From Niabella aurantiaca DSM 17617 (GTDB lineage Bacteria > Bacteroidota > Bacteroidia > Chitinophagales > Chitinophagaceae): DNA of 64,000 nt. The stretch is from assembly GCF_000374125.1 (NCBI RefSeq), contig NZ_KB893632.1, positions 109-64,108 on the forward strand, read 5' to 3'. Position numbers and translations under genes: made by a program. Of this stretch, positions 26,641 to 35,323 are shown piece by piece. Below the pieces are notes generated by a model. It was not told where the DNA came from. It made no database searches and saw only the letters and a program-made list of their open reading frames with translations. The first letter of the stretch is position 1, and each line of letters starts with the position of its first letter.

Positions 26641-26722
26641 AATGTGAAATTTATAGGTGAATAATACTTCAAATGTACTCATTCCCCTAATTCTCACATT
26701 CTCATAATCTCACATTTCCACA

Positions 26723-28699
26723 TTATTTATAGTTCCGCTGGGTCGGTTTGATCAACTCGTAATTCAGCGGTTCTTTTTCCAGTTCCCAGGAGTTTTCGCC
26801 GTTGAGCTTCCATGCAGAAACATACATATACTGGTCGTCATTACGCAGGGCCTCTCCGTCCGGCGTCTGGCTTTCTTCCCGGAAATGGCCGCCGCAGCTT
26901 TCGTTGCGCTCCAGGGCATCCCTGCACATCAGCTCACCCAGCTCCAGGAAATCGGCTACGCGGCTGGCTTTGTCCAGCTCCGGGTTCATTTCATAAATAC
27001 TGCCGGGAATCCGTACGTTCTTCCAGAAGTCGGCCCGAAGGTCCTTTATTTCTTCAATGGCCTCTTTAAGCCCTTGCTCATTACGGGCCATACCGCATTT
27101 TTCCCACATGATCTTACCCAGCCGTTTGTGAAAGCTTTCAACGGTTTGTGTACCCTGGATGTTCATGAGCCGGTTGATGCGTTCATTTGCTTTGGTTTCC
27201 ACTTCAACAAAGGCGCGGTCCGTGGTGGGAATGGGTTTTACGCCGATCTCACCTGCAAGGTAGTTACCCATTGTATAGGGGATCACAAAATAGCCGTCTG
27301 CCAGGCCCTGCATCAGTGCCGAAGCGCCCAAACGGTTGGCCCCATGATCACTGTAGTTGGCTTCGCCCAGGCAGAAGAGCCCCTGCACCGAGGTCATCAG
27401 GTCATAATCCACCCAAAGCCCGCCCATGGTATAGTGTACCGCAGGGTAGATGCGCATGGGAACCTCGTATGGGTTTTCCCCGGTGATCTTCTCGTACATA
27501 TCAAACAGGTTGCCATACTCTTCTTTTACCACTTCTTTACCCAGGCGGATCAGTGTTTCCATATCCGGGTTCTGAATGCCCTGTTTGTTGGCTTCCGCCT
27601 TTCCGTATTTATTGATCAGGTTGTATTTAAAATCAAGATAAACCGCCTGTTTGGTGGTACCTACCCCATAGCCGGCATCGCAGCGTTCTTTTGCAGCACG
27701 AGAGGCCACGTCGCGGGGTACCAGGTTCCCAAAGGCCGGGTATCTTCTTTCGAGATAATAGTCCCTTTCTTCTTCCGGTATTTCGTTGGCTTTGCGGGTA
27801 TCATTTTGTTTTTTGGGTACCCAGATCCGCCCGTCGTTCCGCAGGGATTCCGACATCAGCGTCAGCTTGCTCTGGTGGTCGCCGGAAACCGGAATGCAGG
27901 TGGGGTGTATCTGTGTAAAGCAGGGGTTGGCAAAATGCGCTCCTTTTTTGTGCGCCCTCCACGCTGCGGTAACATTGCTGCCCATGGCGTTGGTAGAAAG
28001 GTAAAACACATTTCCGTAGCCGCCGGTTGCCAGTACCACGGCATGACCGAAGAAACGCTCCAGCTGGCCGTTGATCAGGTTACGGGTAATGATACCGCGA
28101 GCCTTGCCATCGATCACCACTACGTCCTGCATTTCGTGGCGGTTGTACATTTTTACATTGCCAAGGGCCACCTGGCGCTCCAGGGCCTGGTAGGCGCCGA
28201 TCAGCAGCTGCTGGCCGGTTTGCCCCGCGGCGTAGAAGGTCCGTTTTACCTGCACTCCGCCAAAGGAACGGTTGTTCAGAAGGCCACCGTATTCCCGTGC
28301 AAAAGGCACTCCCTGTGCCACGCACTGGTCAATAATGTTTACGCTTACTTCTGCCAGGCGGTGCACATTGGACTCCCGTGAGCGGTAGTCGCCCCCTTTG
28401 ATGGTATCATAAAAAAGACGAAAGACAGAGTCACCGTCGTTCTGGTAGTTTTTTGCTGCATTGATCCCTCCCTGCGCTGCGATGGAATGCGCCCGGCGCG
28501 GAGAATCCTGAAAACAGAAGGCTTTTACCTGGTATCCCTGCTCACCCAATGATGCAGCGGCGGAGGCGCCCGCAAGCCCGGTTCCCACAACAATCACTTC
28601 TAATTTCCGTTTATTGGCCGGGTTTACCAACTTGCAATGGCCTTTGTAATCGGTCCATTTTTCTTCTAATTTTCCGGCTGGTATTTTTGAATCAAGCAT
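26723..28699 (-). CDS. sdhA: Succinate dehydrogenase/fumarate reductase flavoprotein subunit
   Basis: The 658-aa protein has the FAD-binding [15 protein letters not shown] at about 37-51, the flavin-linking His in [14 protein letters not shown], the substrate-side HPTCIPVSG, and [38 protein letters not shown]. It is the longer Bacteroidota/epsilon-type form that pairs with a b558-type single cytochrome subunit. It oxidises succinate or reduces fumarate on the cytoplasmic face. Lies between sdhC upstream (65-bp gap) and the broken four-helix-bundle gene downstream. Confidence 0.97.
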   Translation of the reverse strand: MLDSKIPAGKLEEKWTDYKGHCKLVNPANKRKLEVIVVGTGLAGASAAASLGEQGYQVKAFCFQDSPRRAHSIAAQGGINAAKNYQNDGDSVFRLFYDTIKGGDYRSRESNVHRLAEVSVNIIDQCVAQGVPFAREYGGLLNNRSFGGVQVKRTFYAAGQTGQQLLIGAYQALERQVALGNVKMYNRHEMQDVVVIDGKARGIITRNLINGQLERFFGHAVVLATGGYGNVFYLSTNAMGSNVTAAWRAHKKGAHFANPCFTQIHPTCIPVSGDHQSKLTLMSESLRNDGRIWVPKKQNDTRKANEIPEEERDYYLERRYPAFGNLVPRDVASRAAKERCDAGYGVGTTKQAVYLDFKYNLINKYGKAEANKQGIQNPDMETLIRLGKEVVKEEYGNLFDMYEKITGENPYEVPMRIYPAVHYTMGGLWVDYDLMTSVQGLFCLGEANYSDHGANRLGASALMQGLADGYFVIPYTMGNYLAGEIGVKPIPTTDRAFVEVETKANERINRLMNIQGTQTVESFHKRLGKIMWEKCGMARNEQGLKEAIEEIKDLRADFWKNVRIPGSIYEMNPELDKASRVADFLELGELMCRDALERNESCGGHFREESQTPDGEALRNDDQYMYVSAWKLNGENSWELEKEPLNYELIKPTQRNYK

Positions 28700-28764
28700 A
28701 ACTGATTTGAGATTTGAGATTTCTGATTTGAGATTTCAACGATCGGATGTGTCGGTGCGCGGAG

Positions 28765-29490
28765 TTATTGGATCCACCCTAAATAAAAGCTTAACGGCAT
28801 CAGCATAAATGCCAGGCAGATGATCACTGAATATACGACCCCGGTACCTTTGATCAGCCCGATGTATTTGTGATTGGTAAGGCCCAGTGTGCGGAAAGAG
28901 CTTTGGAAGCCGTGGACCAGGTGCCAGAAAAGTGCGATGACCCCCAGTTCGTAAATGATGATGATCCAGGGATATTCTGTAAACTGGTATTTCATTTCCC
29001 CGTATAAATCGTGGTATTCCTTAGCCCCGGGGGTGCCTTCCGGTACGATCTGCCCGCTGGCATTGTCAATGAACATGGGCTGCAGCCCGCCAAAACGGCT
29101 GGGGATCCAGAAATCGCTGATGTGGATCACCAGAAAGATCAGGATCAATGCACCCAGGATGCCCATTGCACGGCTGTTCCAGGTGCTGCCCCGGTTGCCC
29201 ATCTTTACCGCATAGCCCACCCCTCTTTTGCTGCGGTTTTGCAGCTCCAGCACAATGCCCTGGATGATATGAAGAAGAAAGAATAAGAACAGACCGATTT
29301 CCAGCACGCGGGGCACCACCATGGAGCCCATAAAATGCGCCGCTTTGTTAAACATAACTCCACCGTCATTTGCCCAGATACAGGCGTTTAACCCGGCATG
29401 AACAATTAAGAAAAGGATTAAAAAGATTCCCGACAACGCCATGGTAATTTTCTTACCAACAGAGGAAGTAAAAAATTGAGACCAGTTCAT
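28765..29490 (-). CDS. sdhC: Succinate dehydrogenase cytochrome b subunit
   Basis: This 241-aa protein has five hydrophobic helices and conserved heme-ligand His candidates within them (LIVHAGLNACIW, FLLHIIQGIVLE, LVIHISDFW, LVHGFQSSF), matching the di-heme b558 family that carries both quinone and heme sites without SdhD. First gene of the operon; a good -7 box sits 31 nt upstream of its ATG. Confidence 0.94.
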   Translation of the reverse strand: MNWSQFFTSSVGKKITMALSGIFLILFLIVHAGLNACIWANDGGVMFNKAAHFMGSMVVPRVLEIGLFLFFLLHIIQGIVLELQNRSKRGVGYAVKMGNRGSTWNSRAMGILGALILIFLVIHISDFWIPSRFGGLQPMFIDNASGQIVPEGTPGAKEYHDLYGEMKYQFTEYPWIIIIYELGVIALFWHLVHGFQSSFRTLGLTNHKYIGLIKGTGVVYSVIICLAFMLMPLSFYLGWIQ

Positions 29491-29521
29491 ATTTTCTTAT
29501 AGAAGGTGAATAAATTGCATG

Positions 29522-29556
29522 CAAAGTTAACGCATCACAGTTAATTTGGTGACAAA
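29522..29556 (-). promoter_or_regulatory. Candidate sdhCAB promoter
   Basis: On the minus strand TTTG (complement of 29553-29556) is followed after 23 nt by TAACTTTG (complement of 29522-29529), matching the Bacteroidota TTTG/TAnnTTTG pair. The leader before sdhC would be about 25 nt. Confidence 0.6.
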
Positions 29557-29864
29557 AAAATGACAAGCCACAACGGCGCCGGACGCTCTTCCTGCTAAAA
29601 TGAGCGTGTATTTAAATGTGTATCAGGAACAGGATGAAATATATATGGGGAATCCCTTTTTTCCCGGATCTCATAATGGGCTGAATATGCCCGGTATCCG
29701 GACAATGGACCCTCGGCATCTTCCCGGGCCCGGCGGACGGCAGCAGGAGGCCTGTTTTCAGGGATTTCTGGGGATTAACAAAAATGCGGATCATCACTAG
29801 TGCCGGCAAGCATTCATGATGACCTGCTCTGTTATCCGTTGATACGCTATTCCAACCGGCCTGA
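29557..29864. other. Spacer between the sdh promoter and pepP, no gene seen
   Basis: A 308-bp stretch. An open frame 29600-29800 (+) is Gly/Pro/Asn-rich without domain character and is not called. No hairpin with a T-run was found. Confidence 0.4.
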
Positions 29865-31154
29865 TCAGCTGTTCATCAGCGCTTCAATATCTTCGGCTTC
29901 GATGGGCATGGTCTTCATCAGGTCAATATTGCCATTGCGGGTCAGCAGGAAATTGTTTTCGATCCGGATGCCCATCTGTTCTTCCTCTATGTAAATTCCG
30001 GGCTCAATGGTGAGCACCATACCGGCTTTTAAAGGAGTGCGGAACGGCCCGAGGTCGTGCACGTCGATGCCCAGGTGATGGCTGATGCCATGGTAAAGAT
30101 ATTTACGGTAAGCCCTGTTTTCCGGGTCTTCGTTTTTAATGTCTGCCCGGGTAAGCAATCCCAGCTTGATGAATTCCTTTGTTGCTTCGGTCCCTACTTT
30201 GTCGTGGTAGCTTACAATGGTGATACCCGGTTTCAGTATGGATGCTGCATAACGGTGCAGCCGCAGACAGCTGTTGTACACTTCTTTCTGGCGTTTGCTA
30301 AATTTCCCGCTCACGGGGATGGTTCTTGTAAGATCTGCATTGTACCCTCCGTATTCGGCGCCAAAATCCATCAGGATCAGCTCGCCGTCGAGGCACTGCT
30401 GGTTATTGCTTACATAATGCAGTGTGCGGGCGCGGTCGCCACTGGCGATGATGCTGCCATAGCCTTCCCGTGTAGCCCTGTTGCTTAAAAAGGAATGGAG
30501 AATCTCTGCTTCTATTTCAAATTCCCACACGCCGGGCCTGATGAACTGCAGCAGCCGGCGGAATGTTTTTTCGGTGATCCCGATGGCTTTTTTGATCACT
30601 TCCACCTCTTCCGGTGTTTTAATGGCCCGCAGCTCTTTCATGAGCGGGGCGGCGCGTTTGTACTGGTGCAGCGGATATTTTTCCTTCAACTCCTTTATAT
30701 AACGGTATTGCCGGGTTTCGATCCAGGAACTTTTCCGGTCATTTTCATTGGTATCCAGGTAAATGGTATCTGCTGTGTGGATCCAGGAGGTGAGGAGGGC
30801 AGGAAGGGCATCCTGCCAAACGATGGTTTTGATGCCGCTGGTAGCGCTGGCTTCATTGGCCCGCAGCCGCTTGCCATCCCATTTTTCCTTCAATTCGTTT
30901 GGACGCACCAGTACCAGTACTTCACGGTATTTCGGATCCGGGTTATCGGGGTATAAAATTACCATACTGTCTTCCTGCTGTACGCCCGACAGCCAGAACA
31001 GGCTGCTGTTGGGCTTATAGCGGTAAAGTGCATCGCCGTTTTCCGGAACTTCATCATTTGCTAAGAATATTGCAATGGAATTGCGCTCGGTCTTATCTAT
31101 AAAGCGTTTCCGGTTCCTGATAAAAATGGCCGGATCAAGGGGTAAGTATTTCAT
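29865..31154 (-). CDS. pepP: Xaa-Pro aminopeptidase (M24B family)
   Basis: The 429-aa protein has an N-terminal creatinase-like domain (about 1-165) and a pita-bread C-terminal domain. The metal ligands of M24B are visible: MDFGAEYGGYNADLTRTIPVSG (two Asp), HGISHHLGIDVHDLG (His), LTIEPGIYI (Glu), and GIRIENNFLL (Glu). It removes N-terminal residues ahead of proline, in the cytoplasm. Length fits the aminopeptidase P group. A TATATTTG box at 31180-31187 lies 25 nt upstream of the ATG. Confidence 0.94.
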   Translation of the reverse strand: MKYLPLDPAIFIRNRKRFIDKTERNSIAIFLANDEVPENGDALYRYKPNSSLFWLSGVQQEDSMVILYPDNPDPKYREVLVLVRPNELKEKWDGKRLRANEASATSGIKTIVWQDALPALLTSWIHTADTIYLDTNENDRKSSWIETRQYRYIKELKEKYPLHQYKRAAPLMKELRAIKTPEEVEVIKKAIGITEKTFRRLLQFIRPGVWEFEIEAEILHSFLSNRATREGYGSIIASGDRARTLHYVSNNQQCLDGELILMDFGAEYGGYNADLTRTIPVSGKFSKRQKEVYNSCLRLHRYAASILKPGITIVSYHDKVGTEATKEFIKLGLLTRADIKNEDPENRAYRKYLYHGISHHLGIDVHDLGPFRTPLKAGMVLTIEPGIYIEEEQMGIRIENNFLLTRNGNIDLMKTMPIEAEDIEALMNS

Positions 31155-31179
31155 GTGCCTGTATGCTGTTTAAAGAATT

Positions 31180-31187
31180 CAAATATA
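31180..31187 (-). promoter_or_regulatory. Candidate -7 element for pepP
   Basis: Minus strand TATATTTG matches TAnnTTTG, leaving a leader of roughly 20 nt. No clear -33 partner. Confidence 0.45.
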
Positions 31188-31290
31188 CAGCAAAACCGGC
31201 AAGAAGACCCACCGCCGGAATACGCCCGCCGGCCTGGGGCATTCATTTTTGCCCGTTGCATTGGCGGTGTTCCCGCTGTTCAATATGCCT

Positions 31291-31323
31291 AAAAAGAAAG
31301 AGCTGCCCTAAGAATAGGACAGC
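31291..31323 (-). terminator. Possible terminator of the LuxR-type gene transcript
   Basis: Arms 31302-31310 and 31315-31323 pair at 8 of 9 positions around loop AGAA; on the minus strand a T-rich tail (complement of 31291-31300) follows. It is 460 bp from the LuxR-type stop, so the link is uncertain. Confidence 0.4.
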
Positions 31324-31685
31324 CTTCAAAATAAACACCACTTATACAAAAGTTAAGATGGGCGTTTTTTTGCTTTCAATGTAAACCTCGATCCTTTTTT
31401 ATTGCGTGCATATAGCACAATGACTTAAATATGCGCTCTCTCTTTTTTTTTACAATGTGCACCGGGCAAAGAACGCACACCGCAGATACCTCCAATAACT
31501 TACCTGGTATGCGTCATTTAACAGGCATTACCTGTTCTGCGCGTTATTCTACCGTACACCAAACTGATATGACCGTCTTTGTTTTTGGAACTGTCATAAG
31601 CAGATTCAGGCTGCATACATCCTAATAAACTCTTTTCTGGTTGCAGATTCAGGATACAAATATCAACTACTTTCCCTACCCCTGC

Positions 31686-31705
31686 AATACCCCAATGGGG
31701 GTATT
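31686..31705. repeat. AATACCCC/GGGGTATT palindrome, copy 1
   Basis: Arms 31686-31693 and 31698-31705 are perfect inverted repeats with a 4-nt centre. A nearly identical palindrome lies at 32308-32329, so the LuxR-type gene is bracketed by both. T-richness to its right could also make it a weak + strand terminator. Confidence 0.7.
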
Positions 31706-31780
31706 TTTAATGAAGGGAGATCCTTTCCGGCCGGTATGGCTGCAGGGCAATCGTTTGCACGCGGCAGTGCTATATCCGGA

Positions 31781-32254
31781 TCACAACAGCATGGAGTAAA
31801 AAATGAGCTCTTTTACACTGTTGCATTCCAGTTTCCGGAAAATGTTTTTTCTGTGCGTCCTTACCGTATCGGTAGAAATAAACAGCAGTTCGCCAATCTC
31901 GGCGCTGGAATGCCCTTTTGTAAGCAACAGGCAGATCTCTTTTTCGCGGGCACTCAGTTGCCCGATGCTCTTCTTGTATTTTGAGAGCATTGTTTTGTTC
32001 TTTAAATAGAAATCGATCGTCTTTACATATTCCAACACTTCTTCGCGGTCCAGTTTTATCGACAAAGTGATCTTCTTTTTCCTGGAAGGATTGTTTTGCC
32101 GGATGATCTCCATCGTGATCCCCGTTATATTTTCGTTGTCGGTTAGCTCTACCTCTGATTTAATAACTTCAGACAACGCCCCCGATCCGTTTTTTTTCTC
32201 TAAAACACGGTAGCGCACAGAAGCGGTTCTGTTATTATCAGCAGGATCACTCAT
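31781..32254 (-). CDS. LuxR-type HTH transcription regulator
   Basis: ATG 32254 gives 157 aa; the open frame extends upstream across the palindrome, which argues against a longer protein. The N-terminal ~95 residues have no recognised sensor domain and no phospho-acceptor pattern. Residues 99-157 form a LuxR-type helix-turn-helix: QLSAREKEICLLLTKGHSSAEIGELLFISTDTVRTHRKNIFRKL. It is thus an orphan regulator, with a DNA palindrome 54 bp upstream of its start and a second copy 76 bp past its stop that may be its binding sites. Confidence 0.85.
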   Translation of the reverse strand: MSDPADNNRTASVRYRVLEKKNGSGALSEVIKSEVELTDNENITGITMEIIRQNNPSRKKKITLSIKLDREEVLEYVKTIDFYLKNKTMLSKYKKSIGQLSAREKEICLLLTKGHSSAEIGELLFISTDTVRTHRKNIFRKLECNSVKELIFYSMLL

Positions 32255-32307
32255 AGCTAAGCGAGTTAAATTTTGAGATTCAAAGATATTTTTTATTAAT
32301 ATGTTAG

Positions 32308-32329
32308 AAATACCCCATTTGGGGTATTT
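32308..32329. promoter_or_regulatory. AATACCCC/GGGGTATT palindrome, copy 2, candidate operator
   Basis: Arms AAATACCCC (32308-32316) and GGGGTATTT (32321-32329) are perfect inverted repeats around ATTT. It is 54 bp upstream of the LuxR-type ATG, a good position for autoregulation. It shares the ATACCCC-N4-GGGGTAT core with copy 1. Confidence 0.6.
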
Positions 32330-32426
32330 TTTGATATTATAAAACTGCTCAGTACTATGGTCCGAAGGCTGCGGCAGGCAGCATTGTCCGACTGCAGCCG
32401 GCAATTGCTTCCTGGTAATAAAATGA

Positions 32427-33263
32427 TCAGAAGCGGATGATCGCTTCCACGGGGAAGTGGTCAGAAGGGAATTTGCCCCTGTAGGTATCCGTTAAGATGC
32501 CCCATTTTAAGGCCTTCCCGTTTTGGGTGATAAAAATATGATCGATGACCGTACTGCGGTCCAGTGCTTTTCCGAACGCGTTAAAGGAGCCGTTGTTTTC
32601 GTATGGTTCTTTAACATCCCGGTAGGCATCTCTCAGAAGGGATGAGTTTGCAAGCACCCGGTACCATTCAGAGTTCCGGTCGCCATTGAAGTCGCCCACC
32701 AGGACCGTATTTTCTTTTTTGGCGATATCCCGGATCATTTTCAGCATCAGTTTGGCGCTTTCTACCCTGGCGACCTTCCCTTCATGATCAAAATGCACGC
32801 TGAAGAAATAGAATTTTTTCCCGGTATGCCTGTCTTTCAGCTGAACCCAGGAGCAGATCCGGTTACAGCATTTTGCATCCCATCCTTTGCCCGGTTTGCC
32901 GGGTGTTTCGGACAACCAGAAGTCGCCTGACCGGAGTAATGTGAAGCGGTCTTTTTTATAAAAAATTGCGGAGTGCTCGCCTTTGTCGCCACCATCATCC
33001 CGGCCCTTTCCATAGCGCGCATATGCAGGCAGACGCCCGCTGAGATCATCCAGCTGATTTTTAAAACCTTCCTGAGTACCAAATACATCAAAATCGTGGT
33101 AGCGGATGAGCGCTGCAGCCGGTGTGGCCCGGTCTTTCCAGAGATTTCCCTGGTCTGCGCTGGTTTCCATTCTTATATTGAAGGTAGCTACTTTGAGTTG
33201 CTGGGCCTCTGTTTTGTAAAAGAAGGCGCCGGTGACAAGGATCGCCAGTAAATAATTCTTCAT
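32427..33263 (-). CDS. Secreted endonuclease/exonuclease/phosphatase-family enzyme
   Basis: ATG 33263 (MKNYLLAILV) gives 278 aa with a signal peptide ending at TEAQ. The EEP fold motifs occur in order: ATFNIRM, GTQEGF (metal-binding Glu), FFSVHFDHEG, VGDFNGDRNSEW (DFN), IDHIFI, and SDHFPVEA (catalytic His). Such proteins act on phosphodiesters or phosphate esters outside the cytoplasm; in Bacteroidota many sit beside SusC/SusD systems, and two such pairs lie to the right. Substrate not deducible. Confidence 0.88.
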   Translation of the reverse strand: MKNYLLAILVTGAFFYKTEAQQLKVATFNIRMETSADQGNLWKDRATPAAALIRYHDFDVFGTQEGFKNQLDDLSGRLPAYARYGKGRDDGGDKGEHSAIFYKKDRFTLLRSGDFWLSETPGKPGKGWDAKCCNRICSWVQLKDRHTGKKFYFFSVHFDHEGKVARVESAKLMLKMIRDIAKKENTVLVGDFNGDRNSEWYRVLANSSLLRDAYRDVKEPYENNGSFNAFGKALDRSTVIDHIFITQNGKALKWGILTDTYRGKFPSDHFPVEAIIRF

Positions 33264-33637
33264 GTGCATAAAATTTAATTTCAGCAGGGTTTTGGCCTAA
33301 GGTAGGATTTTGTCGCTAATCTCCTGCCGTTGCCGGAGAAAGAATGCATTATTTTTTTGTGCCGGGAAAGGCGTGTGCAAACAGGCACCGGCACCAAAAC
33401 CGCGGTTACTGACTGCCCGTTTAAATTACCAGATTGTTATCTTTCACGGGGATCTGCAACGGCATAAAGCCCGATGTTTGCAAAATTGCTATCTTTCACA
33501 AAATTTCCGGAGCCGCATTTTATACAGAAAGAAGGCTGCCCGGAGACAGATGTGTTGTTTGTGAATGGCAAAGCCCCGCGGCTTTGTTGTAATTGTTTTT
33601 TATTTTACGGTAATTTTAAAGTCTACTACCAGCGGGT
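33264..33637. other. Upstream region of the ECF sigma gene, with a duplicated 15-mer
   Basis: A 374-bp spacer with no convincing ORF (33310-33564 rejected as Cys/Arg-rich noise). It holds two near-identical 15-mers (33433-33447 and 33485-33499) listed separately. Confidence 0.5.
33433..33499 (+). repeat. Two direct copies of ATTGYTATCTTTCAC
   Basis: ATTGTTATCTTTCAC at 33433-33447 and ATTGCTATCTTTCAC at 33485-33499 differ at one of 15 positions and are 52 bp apart in the same orientation, upstream of the ECF sigma gene. TATCTTTC resembles a -7 box with a C for the final G, so they may be tandem promoters or regulator sites. Confidence 0.5.
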
Positions 33638-34165
33638 ATGCTTGCAATGCTTCAAAAAATAAGGGAGGGCGACCAGGGAGCTTTTCATGAGTTTTACGAC
33701 TTGTTTCATGCGCGCCTGTACCAGTATATCTATATGCATACCCGATCAGAATGGCTGGCCGAAGAGACCGTGCAATTGAGTTTTATTAAAATATGGGAGC
33801 AACGGAAAAAATTATCCTTGGAGTACAATCTATCTACCCAATTATTCCGCGTAGCGAAGAGCACCCTTATTGATCTGTTGCGCAAGAACAAGATCCGTGA
33901 AGTAGTACAGCTTCCACACCCCGAAGCGCTTACCGAGCAAACCTCTGTGATCACCGCCATCGAAATGAAAGATGATCTGAAACGGGTAATGGAAACCATC
34001 CACGACATGCCGGTAATGCAACAGCAGGTGCTGACCCAGACCCGTATCAACGACCTTTCCCATAAAGAGACCGCTGCCCTCCTTTCCATTTCTGCCAAAA
34101 CTGTGGAAACCCATGTCACCAGGGCCGTACGCCGGCTAAAGAAAACGTTATCGTTGTTTTTTTAA
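33638..34165 (+). CDS. ECF sigma-70 factor (FecI-like)
   Basis: This 175-aa protein has region 2 (FHEFYDLFHARLYQYIYMHTRSEWLAEETVQLSFIKIWEQR) and region 4 (MPVMQQQVLTQTRINDLSHKETAALLSISAKTVETHVTRAVRRLKK) of ECF sigma factors. It starts at ATG 33638; ATG 33647 is possible. Downstream come FecR, SusC and SusD in the same direction, the classic Bacteroidota unit in which sigma activity is released by an anti-sigma when the receptor is engaged. It likely drives the SusC/SusD pair. Confidence 0.92.
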   Translation: MLAMLQKIREGDQGAFHEFYDLFHARLYQYIYMHTRSEWLAEETVQLSFIKIWEQRKKLSLEYNLSTQLFRVAKSTLIDLLRKNKIREVVQLPHPEALTEQTSVITAIEMKDDLKRVMETIHDMPVMQQQVLTQTRINDLSHKETAALLSISAKTVETHVTRAVRRLKKTLSLFF

Positions 34166-34218
34166 AAAAAGTTGTTGCGGCTGTAAGGGATTTTTTTTGT
34201 TTGTACGAACAAAGGTAT

Positions 34219-35259
34219 ATGGAGATCTCCCCGGAAATATTGCAACGGTTTTTTGAAGGGAACTGTTCAAAAGAGCAGGAGTTCGAAATAAGGACCTGGC
34301 TGGTAAAGCATCCGGAATTGCTTGCGCCGTACATGACGGAGCAAAGCTGGGAACGGTTTCGTGCCGAGGGTGCCCTGCCGGCTGCCGCTTCGGAGCGTAT
34401 GCGCCGGTATTTGCTGCGAAGAATGCGCGCGCGGGGCCGGTACCTGCGGCGGAGCGCGGCTGCTGCGGCGCTGGTCCTACTGGCAGGTCTGGCTTATTTT
34501 CAGATGCAGCGGAAAACAACCTTTCCGGTAAGGGAGCCGGTAGCGATCGCCTGTGTGCAGGTAACGAACCCCTCTTTTATTGTAAAGAATGTGAGGCTTC
34601 CCGACGGGTCGCAGGTGGCGCTGGCGCCGGGCAGCGTGCTTCGCTTTGACTCGGTTTTCGGGTTCCGGCGGGATGTGACATTGACCGGCACTGCTTCCTT
34701 TTCGGTTGCCAAAGACCGGTCCCGGCCTTTTTGCGTGCATACCCGGAATATCAATATCACAGCCCTGGGAACGATATTTAGCGTGGCGGATAAAGATTCC
34801 CTGCTTACAAGCGTGCGCCTTTTAGAGGGCAAAGTCGTTGTGAAAAGAGAACCGCATGTGGCGAAAAAAGTGGGCGCGGTATTCCTGGTACCCGGTCAGG
34901 AGCTGTTGTTCAATAATGTAGATTTCTCCAACAGGGTACACCGGTTTGGGAACAGGCCTCTAACGGCGAAGGCAGACCCAGAGCAAACGGAGGGACCGGT
35001 TACAACCGTTCTCGAATTTAATGATGAGCCGATGGCTGCTGTATTCAGGAAGATCGCGCAGACGTATCGTATAAAGGTAGTATTTGATGAAACCGCAGTA
35101 AAAGAAATGCGCTTTACCGGTACCTACCGGCCTTCTTCAGAAACAATCGGGCAGTTTCTGAACACACTTGCATTATTAAATCATCTAAAAATAGAGAAAA
35201 TAAAAGCGGGGTTTCTGATCCGTGCCGGTGACGAAGCCAGCAGTCCTGTCTCAAAGTAA
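34219..35259 (+). CDS. FecR-family anti-sigma factor with DUF4974
   Basis: ATG 34219 gives 346 aa, preferred to TTG 34201. A cytoplasmic N-terminus (about 1-75) is followed by a single membrane helix (SAAAAALVLLAGLAYF), a periplasmic FecR domain (VRLPDGSQVALAPGSVLRF, VTLTGTASFSVAKD, ITALGTIFSVADKDS) and a C-terminal DUF4974 domain (LEFNDEPMAAVFRKIAQTYRIKVVFDE). It should hold the ECF sigma factor inactive and relay a periplasmic signal from the outer membrane receptor. 53 bp after the sigma gene; 64 bp before susC. Confidence 0.93.
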   Translation: MEISPEILQRFFEGNCSKEQEFEIRTWLVKHPELLAPYMTEQSWERFRAEGALPAAASERMRRYLLRRMRARGRYLRRSAAAAALVLLAGLAYFQMQRKTTFPVREPVAIACVQVTNPSFIVKNVRLPDGSQVALAPGSVLRFDSVFGFRRDVTLTGTASFSVAKDRSRPFCVHTRNINITALGTIFSVADKDSLLTSVRLLEGKVVVKREPHVAKKVGAVFLVPGQELLFNNVDFSNRVHRFGNRPLTAKADPEQTEGPVTTVLEFNDEPMAAVFRKIAQTYRIKVVFDETAVKEMRFTGTYRPSSETIGQFLNTLALLNHLKIEKIKAGFLIRAGDEASSPVSK

Positions 35260-35323
35260 ATAAGCACTGTTTATATCCGGAAGAAGTTCCGATTTTTAAC
35301 GAAAAACTAAATCAAAATCTCTT

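Larger units (their letters stand above)
31188..31780. other. Non-coding spacer between pepP and the LuxR-type gene
   Basis: About 590 bp without a convincing gene. It contains a possible minus-strand terminator at 31291-31323, a small palindrome AACAGG-CATTA-CCTGTT at 31520-31536, and an ATACCCC palindrome at 31686-31705. The frames at 31163-31625 look random. Confidence 0.5.

Noticed and set aside
26885-28381. 498-aa open frame on the + strand
   Set aside because: It lies entirely antisense to sdhA, whose domain motifs are unambiguous; the + frame is rich in His/Val/Phe/Gly without domain features.
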